A DNA stretch of 64,000 nt from Ahaetulla prasina. Taxonomy: Eukaryota > Chordata > Lepidosauria > Squamata > Colubridae. The notes under the pieces were generated by a model. That model searched no databases and was not told the DNA's origin. It saw only the letters and a list, made by a program, of their open reading frames with translations. Positions 1-9,312 of the stretch are shown here, one piece after another. Each line of letters starts with the position of its first letter. The first letter of the stretch is position 1. A program made the translations under genes and the position numbers. The DNA lies in assembly GCF_028640845.1 (NCBI RefSeq), contig NC_080548.1, forward strand, positions 17,295,321-17,359,320, given 5' to 3'.

Positions 1-58
1 TGTTCCACAGCTTCATTCTCAGAATGCCACAGAAGTTGTGGAGTTAACTCTTTGAGTA

Positions 59-483
59 CTGCATTTTTCGGAATATAAGATGCACCTTAGTTTTTGGGGA
101 GGAAAATAAGAAAAAAGCTGATTGGCAGGTGGATCAGCCTCTGGGAATACCCCCAATCAGCTGTTCCCAGAGGTGAATTTTAGCCACAGGTTCCTTGGTT
201 GTGAGCTCTGTGCCTTGGGTTTTTGTTGTTGTTTTTTTGTGGGTTTTTTTTCTGCCTCTGAAAGCCTCCGAAACCGCTTCAGAAAAAAAGCCTCTGAAGC
301 TCTGTTTGGGGGCTTCTTTTCTGAAGCTTCTTTCTTGAAGCTTCATTTCTGATGCTTTTTTCAGCCTCTAAAACCTCCGTTTGAGAAGTTGGATGGGGCT
401 ACATTCAGAGTATAAGACACACCCAGATTTTCATCCTCTTTTGGGAGGGAAAAAGGTGCGGTCTTATACTCCAAAAAATGCGG
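59..483 (+). mobile_element. TA-flanked MITE, copy 1
   Basis: Inverted ends CTGCATTTTTCGG and, reversed, CCGCATTTTTTGG, each next to a TA dinucleotide (57-58 and 484-485), which fits a Tc1/mariner-type target duplication. The inner sequence is T-rich with repeated GCCTC/GAAGC blocks. A second copy lies at 23942-24336 in the opposite orientation. No transposase is encoded. The superfamily is inferred only from the TA. Confidence 0.7.
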
Positions 484-974
484 TAGTTCAAGTAGATGGA
501 CAACTTGACTTTTAGAAACACCTTTGTCTTGCTAACTGGTCCAGGAGACCAATTGCTGTAGGTTGTAAGTTTCAGGTCATTAGATGACAATGGTTTAAAC
601 TTTATCAAGAAGAGGTTTCTACTCCCGGTTCTAGTTTGCAAGTCTGGTGCCTACAGAGCAGTCCTCCTGTCTCGCAGCAAACAGATATTTGAGACAAGAT
701 GTCTCAACGGGCATGTCAAGATACCTCAAGGAACAAGATTCCAAGAAATAACAGGGAGAAGGTTGCATGGCTGAGCTGCCCAGAAATAGAATGGTCAGAT
801 ACACAACATTTGTTTCTTCTTCCTTTTCTTCCACCTTGCTCCATTAGTCTCCAACCTGACTTCACAGATTTCAAAATCACTTGGAGGAAAGTTAAAACCT
901 GTTGCTGGGTTCACCATATAGTAAAGAGCTGTTGTCACTATCCTGGTCTCCTGCCTCGTTATTGCCCGAATCTA

Positions 975-976
975 AC

Positions 977-1019
<43 letters not shown>

Positions 1020-1022
1020 TAT
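975..1022. repeat. (ACATAT)n microsatellite
   Basis: About eight tandem hexamers ACATAT, directly left of the foldback element at 1049-1232. The same repeat type resumes on the other side. Confidence 0.9.
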
Positions 1023-1048
1023 GTTTTCTGAGGTTTTTGCAGGTGTTT

Positions 1049-1232
1049 GTATGTACGTCTTTGGTTATTCGGGTTTTCTCCTGCGTAAAATTGGAAGTGT
1101 CTTGGAGCTTCTTAGAAGCAAGAAGCTGAAAAAACACCAGCCTGAAGATGACAAATGAGACTTCGTTGAAACGTCGCCAAGACACTTCCAATTTTACACG
1201 GGAGAAAACCCGAATAACCAAAGACCTACATA
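1049..1232. repeat. Foldback element with about 56-bp arms
   Basis: The left arm (1049-1105) and right arm (1177-1232) are reverse complements with only a few mismatches, around a loop of about 70 bases. The arms contain TTATTCGGGTTTTCTC and its complement. ACATA-type microsatellites adjoin both ends. There is no coding capacity. It may be a palindromic MITE or an inverted duplication; the family is not recognised. Confidence 0.75.
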
Positions 1233-1233
1233 C

Positions 1234-1304
<71 letters not shown>
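1228..1304. repeat. (ACATAT)n / (ACACAT)n microsatellite
   Basis: Tandem ACATAT grading into ACACAT units, abutting the foldback element on its right. Confidence 0.9.
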
Positions 1305-1305
1305 T

Positions 1306-1500
1306 TTTTTTTTTTTATTTATTTGCATTTATATCCTGCCCTTCTCCGAAGACTCAGGGCGGCTTACACTATGTCAAGCAATAATCTTCATCCATTTGTA
1401 TATTATATACAAAGTCAACGTATTGCCCCCAACAAACTGGGTCCTCATTTTACCTACCTTATAAAGGATGGAAGGCTGAGTCAACCTTGAGGCTGAGTCA
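1306..1500 (-). mobile_element. tRNA-type SINE with L2-like tail, partial
   Basis: Minus-strand SINE. The left side carries its tail (ATATCCTGCCC...GGGCGGCTTACA) and the right side the conserved middle block around GGAAGGCTGAGTCAACC. The tRNA-like head is missing. The same family occurs at 32549, 39121, 43217, 45359 and 56912. Confidence 0.85.
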
Positions 1501-1504
1501 ACTT

Positions 1505-1530
1505 ATACATGTACATATACATATACGTAT

Positions 1531-1574
<44 letters not shown>

Positions 1575-1603
1575 GTTTGTATGTGTGTGTGTGTGTATGT
1601 ATG
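1505..1603. repeat. (CA)n/(TG)n compound microsatellite
   Basis: TACATA units, then a CA run, a short TA run, and a TG run. Adjacent CA and TG arms could form a hairpin. Confidence 0.9.
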
Positions 1604-1870
1604 TTCCAGCATAATTCTGGAACGCCTCGAGTAATTTCAACCAAACTTGGTACACAGATGAGTAACTCTCTGGAAAAAAAAAGTGGAAGACATCCAAGGC
1701 CCCTGACAACTCTGTTATTCTATTAAGTGACAAAAAGCACATCCATACAAACCAGACCTTCTTGGCCATCTTATTATTGGGTTAGGTCTCCGAACCACGA
1801 CAATTTCACAATATTTTTCATGGTGGTGATTCCCCATTAAAATTGATCTAATGTTTCAACTTGAATAAAA
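1604..1870. other. Unclassified dispersed-looking sequence
   Basis: Begins with a small hairpin (GTTCCAG...CTGGAAC) next to the microsatellite. It looks like the start of a dispersed repeat, but no second copy lies in this window. No gene seen. Confidence 0.4.
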
Positions 1871-2228
1871 GGTAAAGGTAAAGGTTTCCCTTGCACATAT
1901 GTGCTAGTCGTTCCCAAATCTAGGGGGCGGTGCTCATTGCCGTTTCAAAGCTAAAGAGCCAGCGCTGTCCAAAGACGTCTCCGTTGTCATGTGACCGGCA
2001 TGACTAAATGCCAAAGGCGCACAGAACGCTGTTTCCTTCCCACCAAAGATGGTCCCTATTTTTCTACTTGCATTTTTTACATGCTTTCGAACTGCTAGGT
2101 TGGCAGAAGCTGGGACAAGTAACGGGAGCTCACCCCATTACACGGCAGCACTAGGGATTTGAACTGCTGAACTGTTGACCTTTCGATCGACAAGCTTAGT
2201 GTCTTAGCCACTGAGCCACCGTGTCCCT
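1871..2228 (-). mobile_element. Sauria SINE, near full length
   Basis: Minus-strand SINE. The left end is the tail of GGTAAA repeats, the signature of the Bov-B-derived 3' end of Sauria SINEs. The right end is the tRNA-like head (complement of ACTGAGCCACCGTG-type sequence with a B-box-like GATTTGAACTGC). Length about 355 bp is usual for the family. Mobilisation by Bov-B enzymes is known for the family; this copy is non-coding. Confidence 0.9.
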
Positions 2229-2696
2229 ACATTCTAGAGGATCCTTCAGACTCCTGGTCAGTTAGAAGGAGGGAAGGCCGGGAGAAATAGAGGGTGCTGT
2301 CCATGGTCTTGAAGCTTCTCCTAGCTGCTGGTCCTTGATCTAAAAAAAAACACCTTCCTAGAATACTGGAGAGATTAGTGTGTACAATGAAAGACAAGGC
2401 AGTTTTGACCATCGCACTTGCTAAATCCTGCAAAGGCAAAGATCTCAGCATCTCCCAACAAGAATGTCATCAAAATTCACATCTCCTCTGAAACAAGGAG
2501 AGGCTAATTAGCTTTCATCAAACTGAATGAGAACTAATAGTTGAAAACCACAAGAGAATTTGTCTACCTCCCATTCATTTCTCCTTCACACTAAACTTAG
2601 CAGACGGAATGGAAATATTTCTGGTGGTGGTTTTGATGGTTAACTACTTACGGCCAATTCTGATTTTTATCTAGAAGGCATATAATAGCATTCATA
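2229..2696. other. Unique non-coding DNA
   Basis: No repeat or convincing reading frame recognised. Confidence 0.5.
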
Positions 2697-2756
2697 AAGC
2701 GACCTTTTGATCGACAAGCTCAGCGTCTTAGCCACTAAGCCACCACATCCCCCACC
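2697..2756 (-). mobile_element. Sauria SINE head fragment
   Basis: About 55 bases match the tRNA-like end of the copy at 1871-2228 (CGACAAGCTCAGCGTCTTAG). The rest is absent. Confidence 0.8.
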
Positions 2757-2909
2757 TCAAGTTGAATGAGAATGTTTAATTCCTTTTGGGGTGGGAAGTA
2801 GTCTGTGTGTTCAAGAATGAGGAACATGGAAACCCCAGTTCCCATCTGCAATCAGAATGGCCAATTGCCAGGTAACATGGGTGCTGTAATATCTACCTGT
2901 GCTTTAGAA

Positions 2910-3044
2910 CAGGGGTCTTCAAACTTGGTCCCTTTAAGACTTGTGGACTTCAACTCCCAGAGCTCCTCAGCCAGCTTTGCTGGCTGAGGGACTCTGGGAG
3001 TTGAAGTCCACAAATCTTAAAGGGACCAAGATTGGAGACCCCTG
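2910..3044. mobile_element. Palindromic hAT-type MITE, 135 bp
   Basis: The two halves are near-perfect reverse complements, CAGGGGTCTTCAAAC to GGAGACCCCTG, with a short loop around CCAGCTTTGCTGG. It is flanked by the exact 8-bp duplication CTTTAGAA, diagnostic of hAT-type insertion. An element of the same length lies at 47426-47560. Confidence 0.9.
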
Positions 3045-3411
3045 CTTTAGAAAATCTTCTGTGTCTTACTGAATTCAAGCAGCATAGGAAAGCTATGCAT
3101 TTTGTACTCATCTTTTTTCTCTTCCTTTCCCCCACCCCTTTTTAATCGATGTTTCATTAATTTTGATGTTGTTGTTGTTTTTATCTATTTTTTGTACTAT
3201 ATAACAGTCAGTCTAAGCCCGTAATAAAGCTTATGTTAATGCTGGCCTGCAACATATTTGTTTTGAAAGCCAGCATAAGTATTTTATTTTAAATCTGGTC
3301 TTAACTTCTGTTTAACTCGCATATGAGGGAAATGATCAGAGCATATGAGCATTTGGTTCATAGCTGCGTGACTGAAGCAGACAAAATCTCATTTGTTTGG
3401 TCAGTTTAGAC
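3045..3411. other. Unique non-coding DNA
   Basis: AT-rich. Contains an imperfect inverted repeat (CTTATGTTAATGCTGGC / GCCAGCATAAG) near 3230-3280. No gene seen. Confidence 0.5.
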
Positions 3412-4179
3412 CAGGGGTCTCCAACCTTTCGGACCTCAGGGACCACTAAATTCATAATTTTAAATCTCACAGACCACTAATATGATCTGCCTAATGACCA
3501 GCTGGGTGGGCGTGGCTAGTTAGTCATGTGACTGGATGGGCGTGGTCAACTCGATGTCACTCACATTAAGGGGCGCCTCACCGGCCTCTACTCGCCCCTC
3601 CCCTCCCAGCCCTGCCTTGCCTGCCCACCCGGGCTCCTTAGGGCCCCAACAGGAAGCAGTTGTTTGAGCTAAGGAGCCACCACGAGAAAGAGTTGGCAAA
3701 ACAGCTGGCTCAGTTCAAATTGGATCTGACCAAGAAGGAGGCTCAGCAGAAGCACCTCACTGAGGACTAGGAGCATAGGCTTTCCAAGCAGAGGGGAGAC
3801 CTGCGGGAGTGCAAGGCCAGGTACCGGCACCTGGAGGCTCAGCAAGCTGAGAGGGTCAGCCAATTCCAGGCCATGATGCAGCCCCACTGGAACAAGGCCC
3901 TCTGGCTCTTTGCCACCAGCGTTGCTTCCCTCCAGCCTTCCCCCAAAGCCCCAACCCAAGTCGGAATTTCTGCCCCCCTCTGACCCACACAAAAAGACCC
4001 CATAGGGGGAGATTCTCTGCAGCAAAACAAACGTTCATTTCATGTTTCTGTCCCAGGGGCTTTAGTTTGAGGACCCCTGATTTAGTGCAATATAAAAAAT
4101 GCAAATAATATTTCGGCGGACCACCAAAATGTTCTCACGGACCACCAGTGGTCCACGGACCACCTGTTGGTAACCGCTG
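3412..4179 (+). mobile_element. hAT-type element carrying a coding-like segment, copy 1
   Basis: Ends CAGGGGTCTCCAACC and AACCGCTG, flanked by the exact 8-bp duplication GTTTAGAC (3404-3411 and 4180-4187). The outer parts hold the GGACCACTAAATTCATA and GTGGTCCACGGACCAC blocks shared with 14305-15060, 17565-18055 and 37256-37646. The middle carries the coiled-coil segment annotated separately. No transposase is present, so it depends on enzymes from elsewhere. Confidence 0.9.
3657..3983 (+). pseudogene. Captured coiled-coil coding segment inside hAT, copy 1
   Basis: Frame from CAG at 3657 to TGA at 3981-3983, 109 codons with one internal TAG (3768-3770). The translation begins with HEKELAKQLAQF-like heptads rich in Lys, Glu, Gln and Leu, typical of a coiled coil. 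It then has SKQRGDLRECKARYRHLEAQ and a tail with HWNKALWLFATS. It resembles an exon of a coiled-coil host protein, but I do not recognise the gene. The same segment, differently broken, is in two other copies of this element. Stop codons make it non-functional; capture by the transposon is inference. Confidence 0.6.
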
Positions 4180-4339
4180 GTTTAGACAACCCTGATCAAA
4201 TTAAGACAATTGAGGAGGGTTGGTCCATCACAAGATGCTGTCTGCCTCAAAGGGTAACCGCAGAAATACATTACGTTTTATATAAAAATAGTCCTTGACA
4301 GTTTGTACAACGACCATTCCAAGTCAATGGAACAAATGA

Positions 4340-4495
4340 TTGTCTGTTGTGGGTGCTCCATTACTGGAAGTTTTCAAAAATAGACTGGACAATTATTTGA
4401 CCAGGATGGTATACAGTCTCCTGTCTTAAGCAGGAGGTTGGATTAGAAGACCTCTGTGGTCCCTTCCAGCTCTAGGAGTCTATGTTCTATGAAAA
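4340..4495 (+). mobile_element. CR1 LINE 3' end
   Basis: Matches the CR1 tail pattern seen throughout the window: GGGTGCTCCATTACTGGAAG, then GGAGGTTGGATTAGAAGACC and TCTATGTTCTATG. More diverged than the other copies, so older. Confidence 0.85.
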
Positions 4496-4499
4496 AAAT

Positions 4500-4792
4500 G
4501 GTTATGACCAGTCCTCGCACATATGGCTGTCACAGCATCTCTACGGTCATGTAATTAAAATTTGGCTGCTTGGCAACCAATTTGTATTTACAACAGGTGT
4601 AGCATCCCGGGGTTAGACTGTTGGTGACTTTCTCAGCTGGCTTCCAACAAGCAACAATGGGGGAGGGAAGCAGGCTCCACTTAACGATTGTAGCAAAAAG
4701 GTCATTAATTCTGGCCCAAATCACTTAATGCCCACATTGCTTAGCAACGGAAAGCCCAAACCCAATTGTGGTTGTAAGTCAAGGAGTACCTG
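4500..4792 (+). mobile_element. GTAGTCCTCGAC-type MITE, degraded copy
   Basis: The right end GGTTGTAAGTCAAGGAGTAC-CTG followed by TA matches the family best seen at 19486-19880. The left end is eroded. Confidence 0.65.
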
Positions 4793-4951
4793 TAGGTAAA
4801 TATATCTACATGTACGAAATGACTGCTAAAAATACCAAGCTGCAAGTCAAAGAGCAGCCTCTAGTGGTCATGTGGCTGGGAACAGCTTCTCTTCAGAAGG
4901 ATCTTCTAAGACAGCCTTCCTAAGAGTTGAAAAGTTTGCCATGGTGTGTAC

Positions 4952-5227
4952 CAGAGGTGGGTTTTAGCAGATTCTGACCAGTTCGGGAGAACCGGTAGCG
5001 GAAATTTTGAGTAGTTCAGAGAACCGGCAAATACTGACTGGCCCCCTTCCCATCTATTCTCTGCCTCCCGAGTCCCAGCTGAAAATGGGGACTTTGCAGT
5101 AATCTTCCCCTGGAGTTGGGAGGGAATGGAGATTTTACAGTAAACTTCCCCTGACACACCCACCAAGCCACACCCACCAAGCCACACCCACAGAACCAGA
5201 AGTAAAAAAATTTGAAACCCACCACTG
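4952..5227. mobile_element. hAT MITE, ACCGG family
   Basis: Inverted ends CAGAGGTGGGTTT and AAACCCACCACTG, flanked by the exact 8-bp duplication GTGTGTAC on both sides. Internal marks of the family are GGAGAACCGGTAGCGG and CCAAGCCACACCCAC. Non-coding. Confidence 0.93.
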
Positions 5228-5296
5228 GTGTGTACGACATAACGTCTACAGTCTTAAACAGGGTCCCTCTAGCCCAAGGTATGTCAACAAAAATAG

Positions 5297-5328
5297 AATG
5301 AAGAGAAGAGAAGAGAAGAGAAGAGAAG
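5297..5328. repeat. (GAAGA)n microsatellite
   Basis: About six tandem AGAAG pentamers. Confidence 0.9.
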
Positions 5329-5411
5329 TTTTTCAAGTTATACAATGTCCTCCAGATGTGTATGGGTTAAAGTTCCCAATCTTAGACAGCTTCCCTCCAA
5401 GGTATGACAAG

Positions 5412-5602
5412 AAGAACAGAACAGAACAGAATAGGGTAGGGTAGGGTAGGAGGAGAGGAGAGATAGGATAGCGGTAGGGGTAGGGGTAGGGGTAGGAATA
5501 GAATAGAATAGAATAGAATAGAATAGAATAGAATAGAATAGAATAGAATAGAATAGAATTCTTTATTGGCCAAGTGTGATTGGATACACAAGGAACAGAA
5601 GG
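5412..5602 (-). mobile_element. LINE 3' tail with (AATAG)n and (GTAGG)n
   Basis: Minus-strand sequence TTTATTGGCCAAGTGTGATT (5560-5580) is the complement of the 3' end of the LINE at 51880-54350. The tandem AATAG (5497-5560) and GTAGG-type (about 5434-5496) arrays therefore grow from that LINE's pentanucleotide tail. Confidence 0.75.
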
Positions 5603-5610
5603 CCCCAATC

Positions 5611-5811
5611 CAGTGGTGAAATCCAATTTTTTTTACTATCGGTTCTGTGGAGTGGCTTCGTGGGTGTGACAGGGGAAGGATACTGCAAAATCTCCATTCC
5701 CACCCTACTTTGGGGCCAGCCAGAGGTGGTATTTGCCGGTTCTCTGAACTACTCAAAATTTCTGCTACCGGTTCTCCAGAACCTGGCAGGACCTGCTGGA
5801 TTTCACCCCTG
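5611..5811. mobile_element. hAT MITE, ACCGG family
   Basis: Ends CAGTGGTGAAATCC and GGATTTCACCCCTG, with the exact 8-bp duplication CCCCAATC at 5603-5610 and 5812-5819. Inserted just beside the LINE tail. Confidence 0.93.
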
Positions 5812-6108
5812 CCCCAATCTCAGAGTCTTCCTGATGGGTAAATGTCAACTCCCATGTTTCTTAGCAGAGGCCCTGCTAGCTCAGGAATTCTGGGTGCTGG
5901 AATTGAAAACATCTAAGTTGTGGAAGCTGAATATGGACTTTTCAGTTTGATGATCCCTGCTTGAGCCTTGTTCTTCTCTGTGAAAAGAGCAGCCTTTCCC
6001 CCCCAAAGACTAAAGAGGTAGTGAATACCCAGATTGCAACAGCAGACAGCAAACCTGCATTACTCCTTGCCTTTCTTTTCCAGGACAACCCCAGCCCTAT
6101 TATGAGTC
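5812..6108. other. Unique non-coding DNA
   Basis: No repeat or gene recognised. Confidence 0.45.
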
Positions 6109-6110
6109 AG

Positions 6111-6163
<53 letters not shown>

Positions 6164-6392
6164 TTTCTTTCTTTCTTTCTTTCTCTCTCTCTCTCTCTCT
6201 CCTTCTTCCCTCCCTCCCTCTTTTTCTTTCAGTCTTTCTCTTTCTTTCTTTTCTTCCTCTCCTTCCTTCCTTCCTTTCTCTCTCTTCCCTTTCTTCCTCC
6301 CTCCATCCATCCCTCCCTCTTTCTTTCTTTCTTTCTCTCTCTCCTTCCTTCCTTCCTTCCTTCTTCTTTCCTTCTCTCTCTTTTTCTCATAT
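6109..6392. repeat. Polypyrimidine tract, (TTTC)n and derivatives
   Basis: About 280 bases nearly free of purines on this strand, starting with a clean (CTTT)n run and then CT, CCTT and CCAT variants. Open frames here encode only Ser/Phe/Leu and are artefacts. Confidence 0.95.
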
Positions 6393-6397
6393 TTAGA

Positions 6398-6587
6398 ACG
6401 GCTGCAGTGTCCCGGGGTCACATGATCACCTTTTACAACCTTCAGACGAGCAAAGTGAATGTGAAAACCAGAGTCACTTAACAGCCACAGTGATTCACTT
6501 AACAAATGTGGCAAGAAAAGGCGTAAAATGGGGGCAAAACTCGCTTAGCAACAGGCTCAACTGTGGCCATAAATTGAGGACTACCTG
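6398..6587. mobile_element. GTAGTCCTCGAC-type MITE, half copy
   Basis: Contains the family blocks CACTTAACAAATGTGGCAAG and ends GAGGACTACCTG followed by TA. The other end is replaced by the pyrimidine tract. Confidence 0.75.
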
Positions 6588-7317
6588 TATGTTTTTGTGA
6601 GTAGCTATCAGGTGAACCTGGGAGCATGGGTAACACTTGCTGGCAGGGTCCATTCCTCCAAGCAGCTCACCTTGACGTATTTGGTGCTTCCATTCCCCAG
6701 TCTTTTTCTCTCTTCTCCCAAGTTACAACCTGTTCCTTGGCAATCAAATCCACCAGCTACTTCCCTGCTGTGCCCAGTGAGTTTTCAGCTATAGCCAAGA
6801 ACATTTTCCCCATCAGACTCAGGGTAACATGGCAACTGAGAAACCACTACTTCCCAGACTCATCCGTCTGCTGGCAGAGAGACCTGGGATGGTGGGGGAG
6901 GGTTGACTAGAAGGATGGAACTCAAAGGGTTAAAAATTCATACGGGTTTGCCAGAAACAGCAAAGAAAAAAAAAAAGCTTTTGAATGTGGCTGGGCTTTC
7001 TTTTCCCTACACAATCTGAAAGCAAATTAAATCAGAGCCAAGTTAACCTGAAGCGATTCGGCGTTCTGTTAAGTTTTTATATTTCTGGCATACCTGGAGC
7101 CACGATTCTGGTGCTGCGAGGCTAATGGAATAGGAGGCTTTGATGGGCTACATTTTGTTTTGTCTTGCTTCTGTGGAACCTCTCAGGAAAAGCAGAATTA
7201 AATAGCTGAATTATGGATTTATTTTTATTTATTTTGCTGCATTTCTAGGCCGACATACTCTAGATAGTGATTAATATTAGAGGTTGTATTTTATTTAACT
7301 ACAGTAAGCCAGTGGTT
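6588..7317. other. Unique non-coding DNA
   Basis: No repeat recognised. Around 6960-7200 it is mixed-composition single-copy DNA that could be a conserved non-coding element; this is not shown by the sequence alone. Confidence 0.45.
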
Positions 7318-7535
7318 TTCTCCTTTCCCTTCCCTCTTCCTTTCTTCCTTCCTTCCTTTCCTTTTTTCCTTCCTTCCTTCCTTTCCTTTCCTTTCCTTTC
7401 CTTTCCTTTCCTTTCTTTCTTTCTTTCTTTCTTTCTTTCTCTTTCTCTTTCTCCTTCTCCTTCTCCTTCTCCTTCTTCTTCTTCTTCTCTCCCTCCTCTT
7501 CCTCCTCCTCCTCCTTTCTTCTTTCTTTCTTCTTC
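7318..7535. repeat. Polypyrimidine tract, (CCTTT)n/(CTTT)n/(CTTCTC)n
   Basis: About 215 bases of pyrimidine-only tandem repeats. Apparent proteins are low-complexity artefacts. Confidence 0.95.
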
Positions 7536-8379
7536 AGAAATAAAGCAAGAATTCTATGGTGGGTTTTTCACCAGGATTAACATCTGTCTTGTGTCCTTTG
7601 CAAATCTTCACCATGCCTGATCCCCCGCATCAGAACTGTGTATGTTGTGAAAGATTTCCCAATTATCACAAATATGTTACTTCTTCTCTCAGCTTCTTTT
7701 TCCCCTAATAAAATGTTTGAAATTCAGCATAGATAGCATTTTATTAATTCAGGCAAAGACAAAGAGGATTAATCGACGGCTATCATAAAAAGCTCCATCA
7801 GCTAGACTAGAGTATAATAAATCTGAAAGTGGGAAAATGGAAAGGGTGGAATATATAATTTTTTAAAAAACCTTTGTATTTGGGAAAAGTTCACATGCAA
7901 ATGTTAAAACCAGTAAATTTTGGCCTGATAATATTTCAACCAGAAAGCCACAAAACTTTCAGCTTTATGAGCAGTCGTTCCTCAAGAGTAACAGCACATT
8001 ATCTTCAGAGTTATGTTAGGAAAATCCTGACAGCTATTTACAGTCGAGGTATGCATGCATTTCAGAACAAATGAAAAATGAATCCCAAAAATTCATTTGC
8101 ATTCAATCCAAACACAAATGTCAGTAGGAATGAAGAGCTAAGAATGGATCCGTCTGTAATCCATTGACCCTTTATTGGAGGAGGTAGACGCAGTGGGTGG
8201 TCATTGGCTGATTTCTTTCGGAAGCTGCAATTTTTAGTTTTCTGATAAATGTGAGCCAGAAAAAGAAAATGTGGGGGGGAACCAGGTGAGAAAAGGATTG
8301 TGTAACTCTACTCATAATGGAAGACAATTAGACTGGAGAGAAAATTATTAGAAACAAAATGAAAAAAAAAATCAAAGTA
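7536..8379. other. Unique non-coding DNA
   Basis: AT-rich, no repeat family or gene recognised. Confidence 0.45.
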
Positions 8380-8539
8380 TTTTTGAAAGCATCAAAAGGC
8401 AAGAAATAATGGATGGAAACAAACCAAGGAGAAAAGCAATCTAGAACTAAGGAGAAAATTCCTAACATTCTTAGAGCAATCAACCAATGGAATAGGTTGC
8501 CTTGAGGAGTTGCAGGTGCACCATCATTGGAGGCTTTCA

Positions 8540-8574
<35 letters not shown>

Positions 8575-8771
8575 CAGAGACAGAGACAGAGACAGAGACA
8601 GAGAGAGAGAGAGAGAGAGACAGAGACAGACAGAGACAGACAGACAAAGACAGACAGAGAGACAGAGACAGAAAGAGACACAGAGACAGAGAGACAGAGA
8701 CAGACAGAGACAGAAAGAGACAGAGAGACAGAGACAGAGACAGAGACAGAGACAGCGAGAGAGAGAGAGAT
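8540..8771. repeat. (GAGACA)n microsatellite grown inside CR1
   Basis: About 230 bases of GAGACA/CAGA/GA units. They replace the AAGAAGAGATTGGACA stretch found at the same point in intact CR1 copies, so the array probably expanded from it. Long frames here (Arg/Asp/Glu/Thr-Gln) are artefacts. Confidence 0.95.
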
Positions 8772-8796
8772 TAGTCAACATTTGTCTGAAATGGTG

Positions 8797-9233
8797 ATGG
8801 TGAATCTTTTCAGCATAGAGTGCTGAAAAGGGAGTGCGGGGTGGCGTGTGCAGCACCAAGTGCCCAAAAGGGAGCACTTCGCATGCATGTGTGCTCGTCA
8901 CAGCTGCGACCAGGAAGATGAGCTGCCCAGGGGGCATGCACGCACCGGATAAGGTACTTTCAGTTTCTGATGCGCACATACACGCCAGCAAGCAAGTCTT
9001 CCGTTACTGCCACACATGCGCACATGCCAATCAGCTGGCTGGCATGCATGCTCATGCTGGAAAATGGAAGACCAGTTCTTCCAGTTTCTGGCACTGCCGC
9101 ACATACAAAGGCCAGCTGATCGTCGCGTGTGCATGTGTGCCAGAAACCCGGAAGAGGAATGGTTGACATCGCGCGTGCCAGGTGAAATGGCTCCGTGTGT
9201 CACTTTGGGCACGCGTGTCATAGGTTCACCATC
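8797..9233. mobile_element. hAT MITE, GGCACGC family
   Basis: Ends GATGGTGAATCT and AGGTTCACCATC form an inverted repeat. The interior is CpG- and GCATG-rich like the copies at 31164, 39661, 44009, 49795 and 55809. It interrupts CR1 between TCTGAAATGGT and TATAGGGTC; the 8-bp duplication is imperfect here. Confidence 0.8.
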
Positions 9234-9312
9234 ATGGGTATAGGGTCTCCTGCTTCAGCAGAGAGTTGGACTAAAAGACCTCCAAGGTCCCTTCCAATTC
9301 TATTATTCTATG

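Larger units (their letters stand above)
8380..9312 (+). mobile_element. CR1 LINE 3' end, split by a microsatellite and a hAT
   Basis: CR1 blocks in order: AGCAATCTAGAACTAAGGAG, CAACCAATGGAATAGGTTGC, GGAGGCTTTCAAGAG, then a GAGACA array. It resumes with TTTGTCTGAAATGG, a hAT, and finally TATAGGGTCTCCTGC...GACCTCCAAGGTCCC. The coding part is only the last few codons of ORF2 plus the 3' UTR. Confidence 0.9.

Noticed and set aside
892..1305. 137-residue Met/Tyr/Cys-rich minus frame
   Set aside because: Translation of the ACATAT microsatellites and the foldback element.
5961..6514. 154- and 135-residue frames on opposite strands
   Set aside because: Driven by the CTTT tract.
8502..8991. Overlapping Arg/Glu- and Leu/Ser-rich frames
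   Set aside because: Translation of a GAGACA microsatellite inside CR1.
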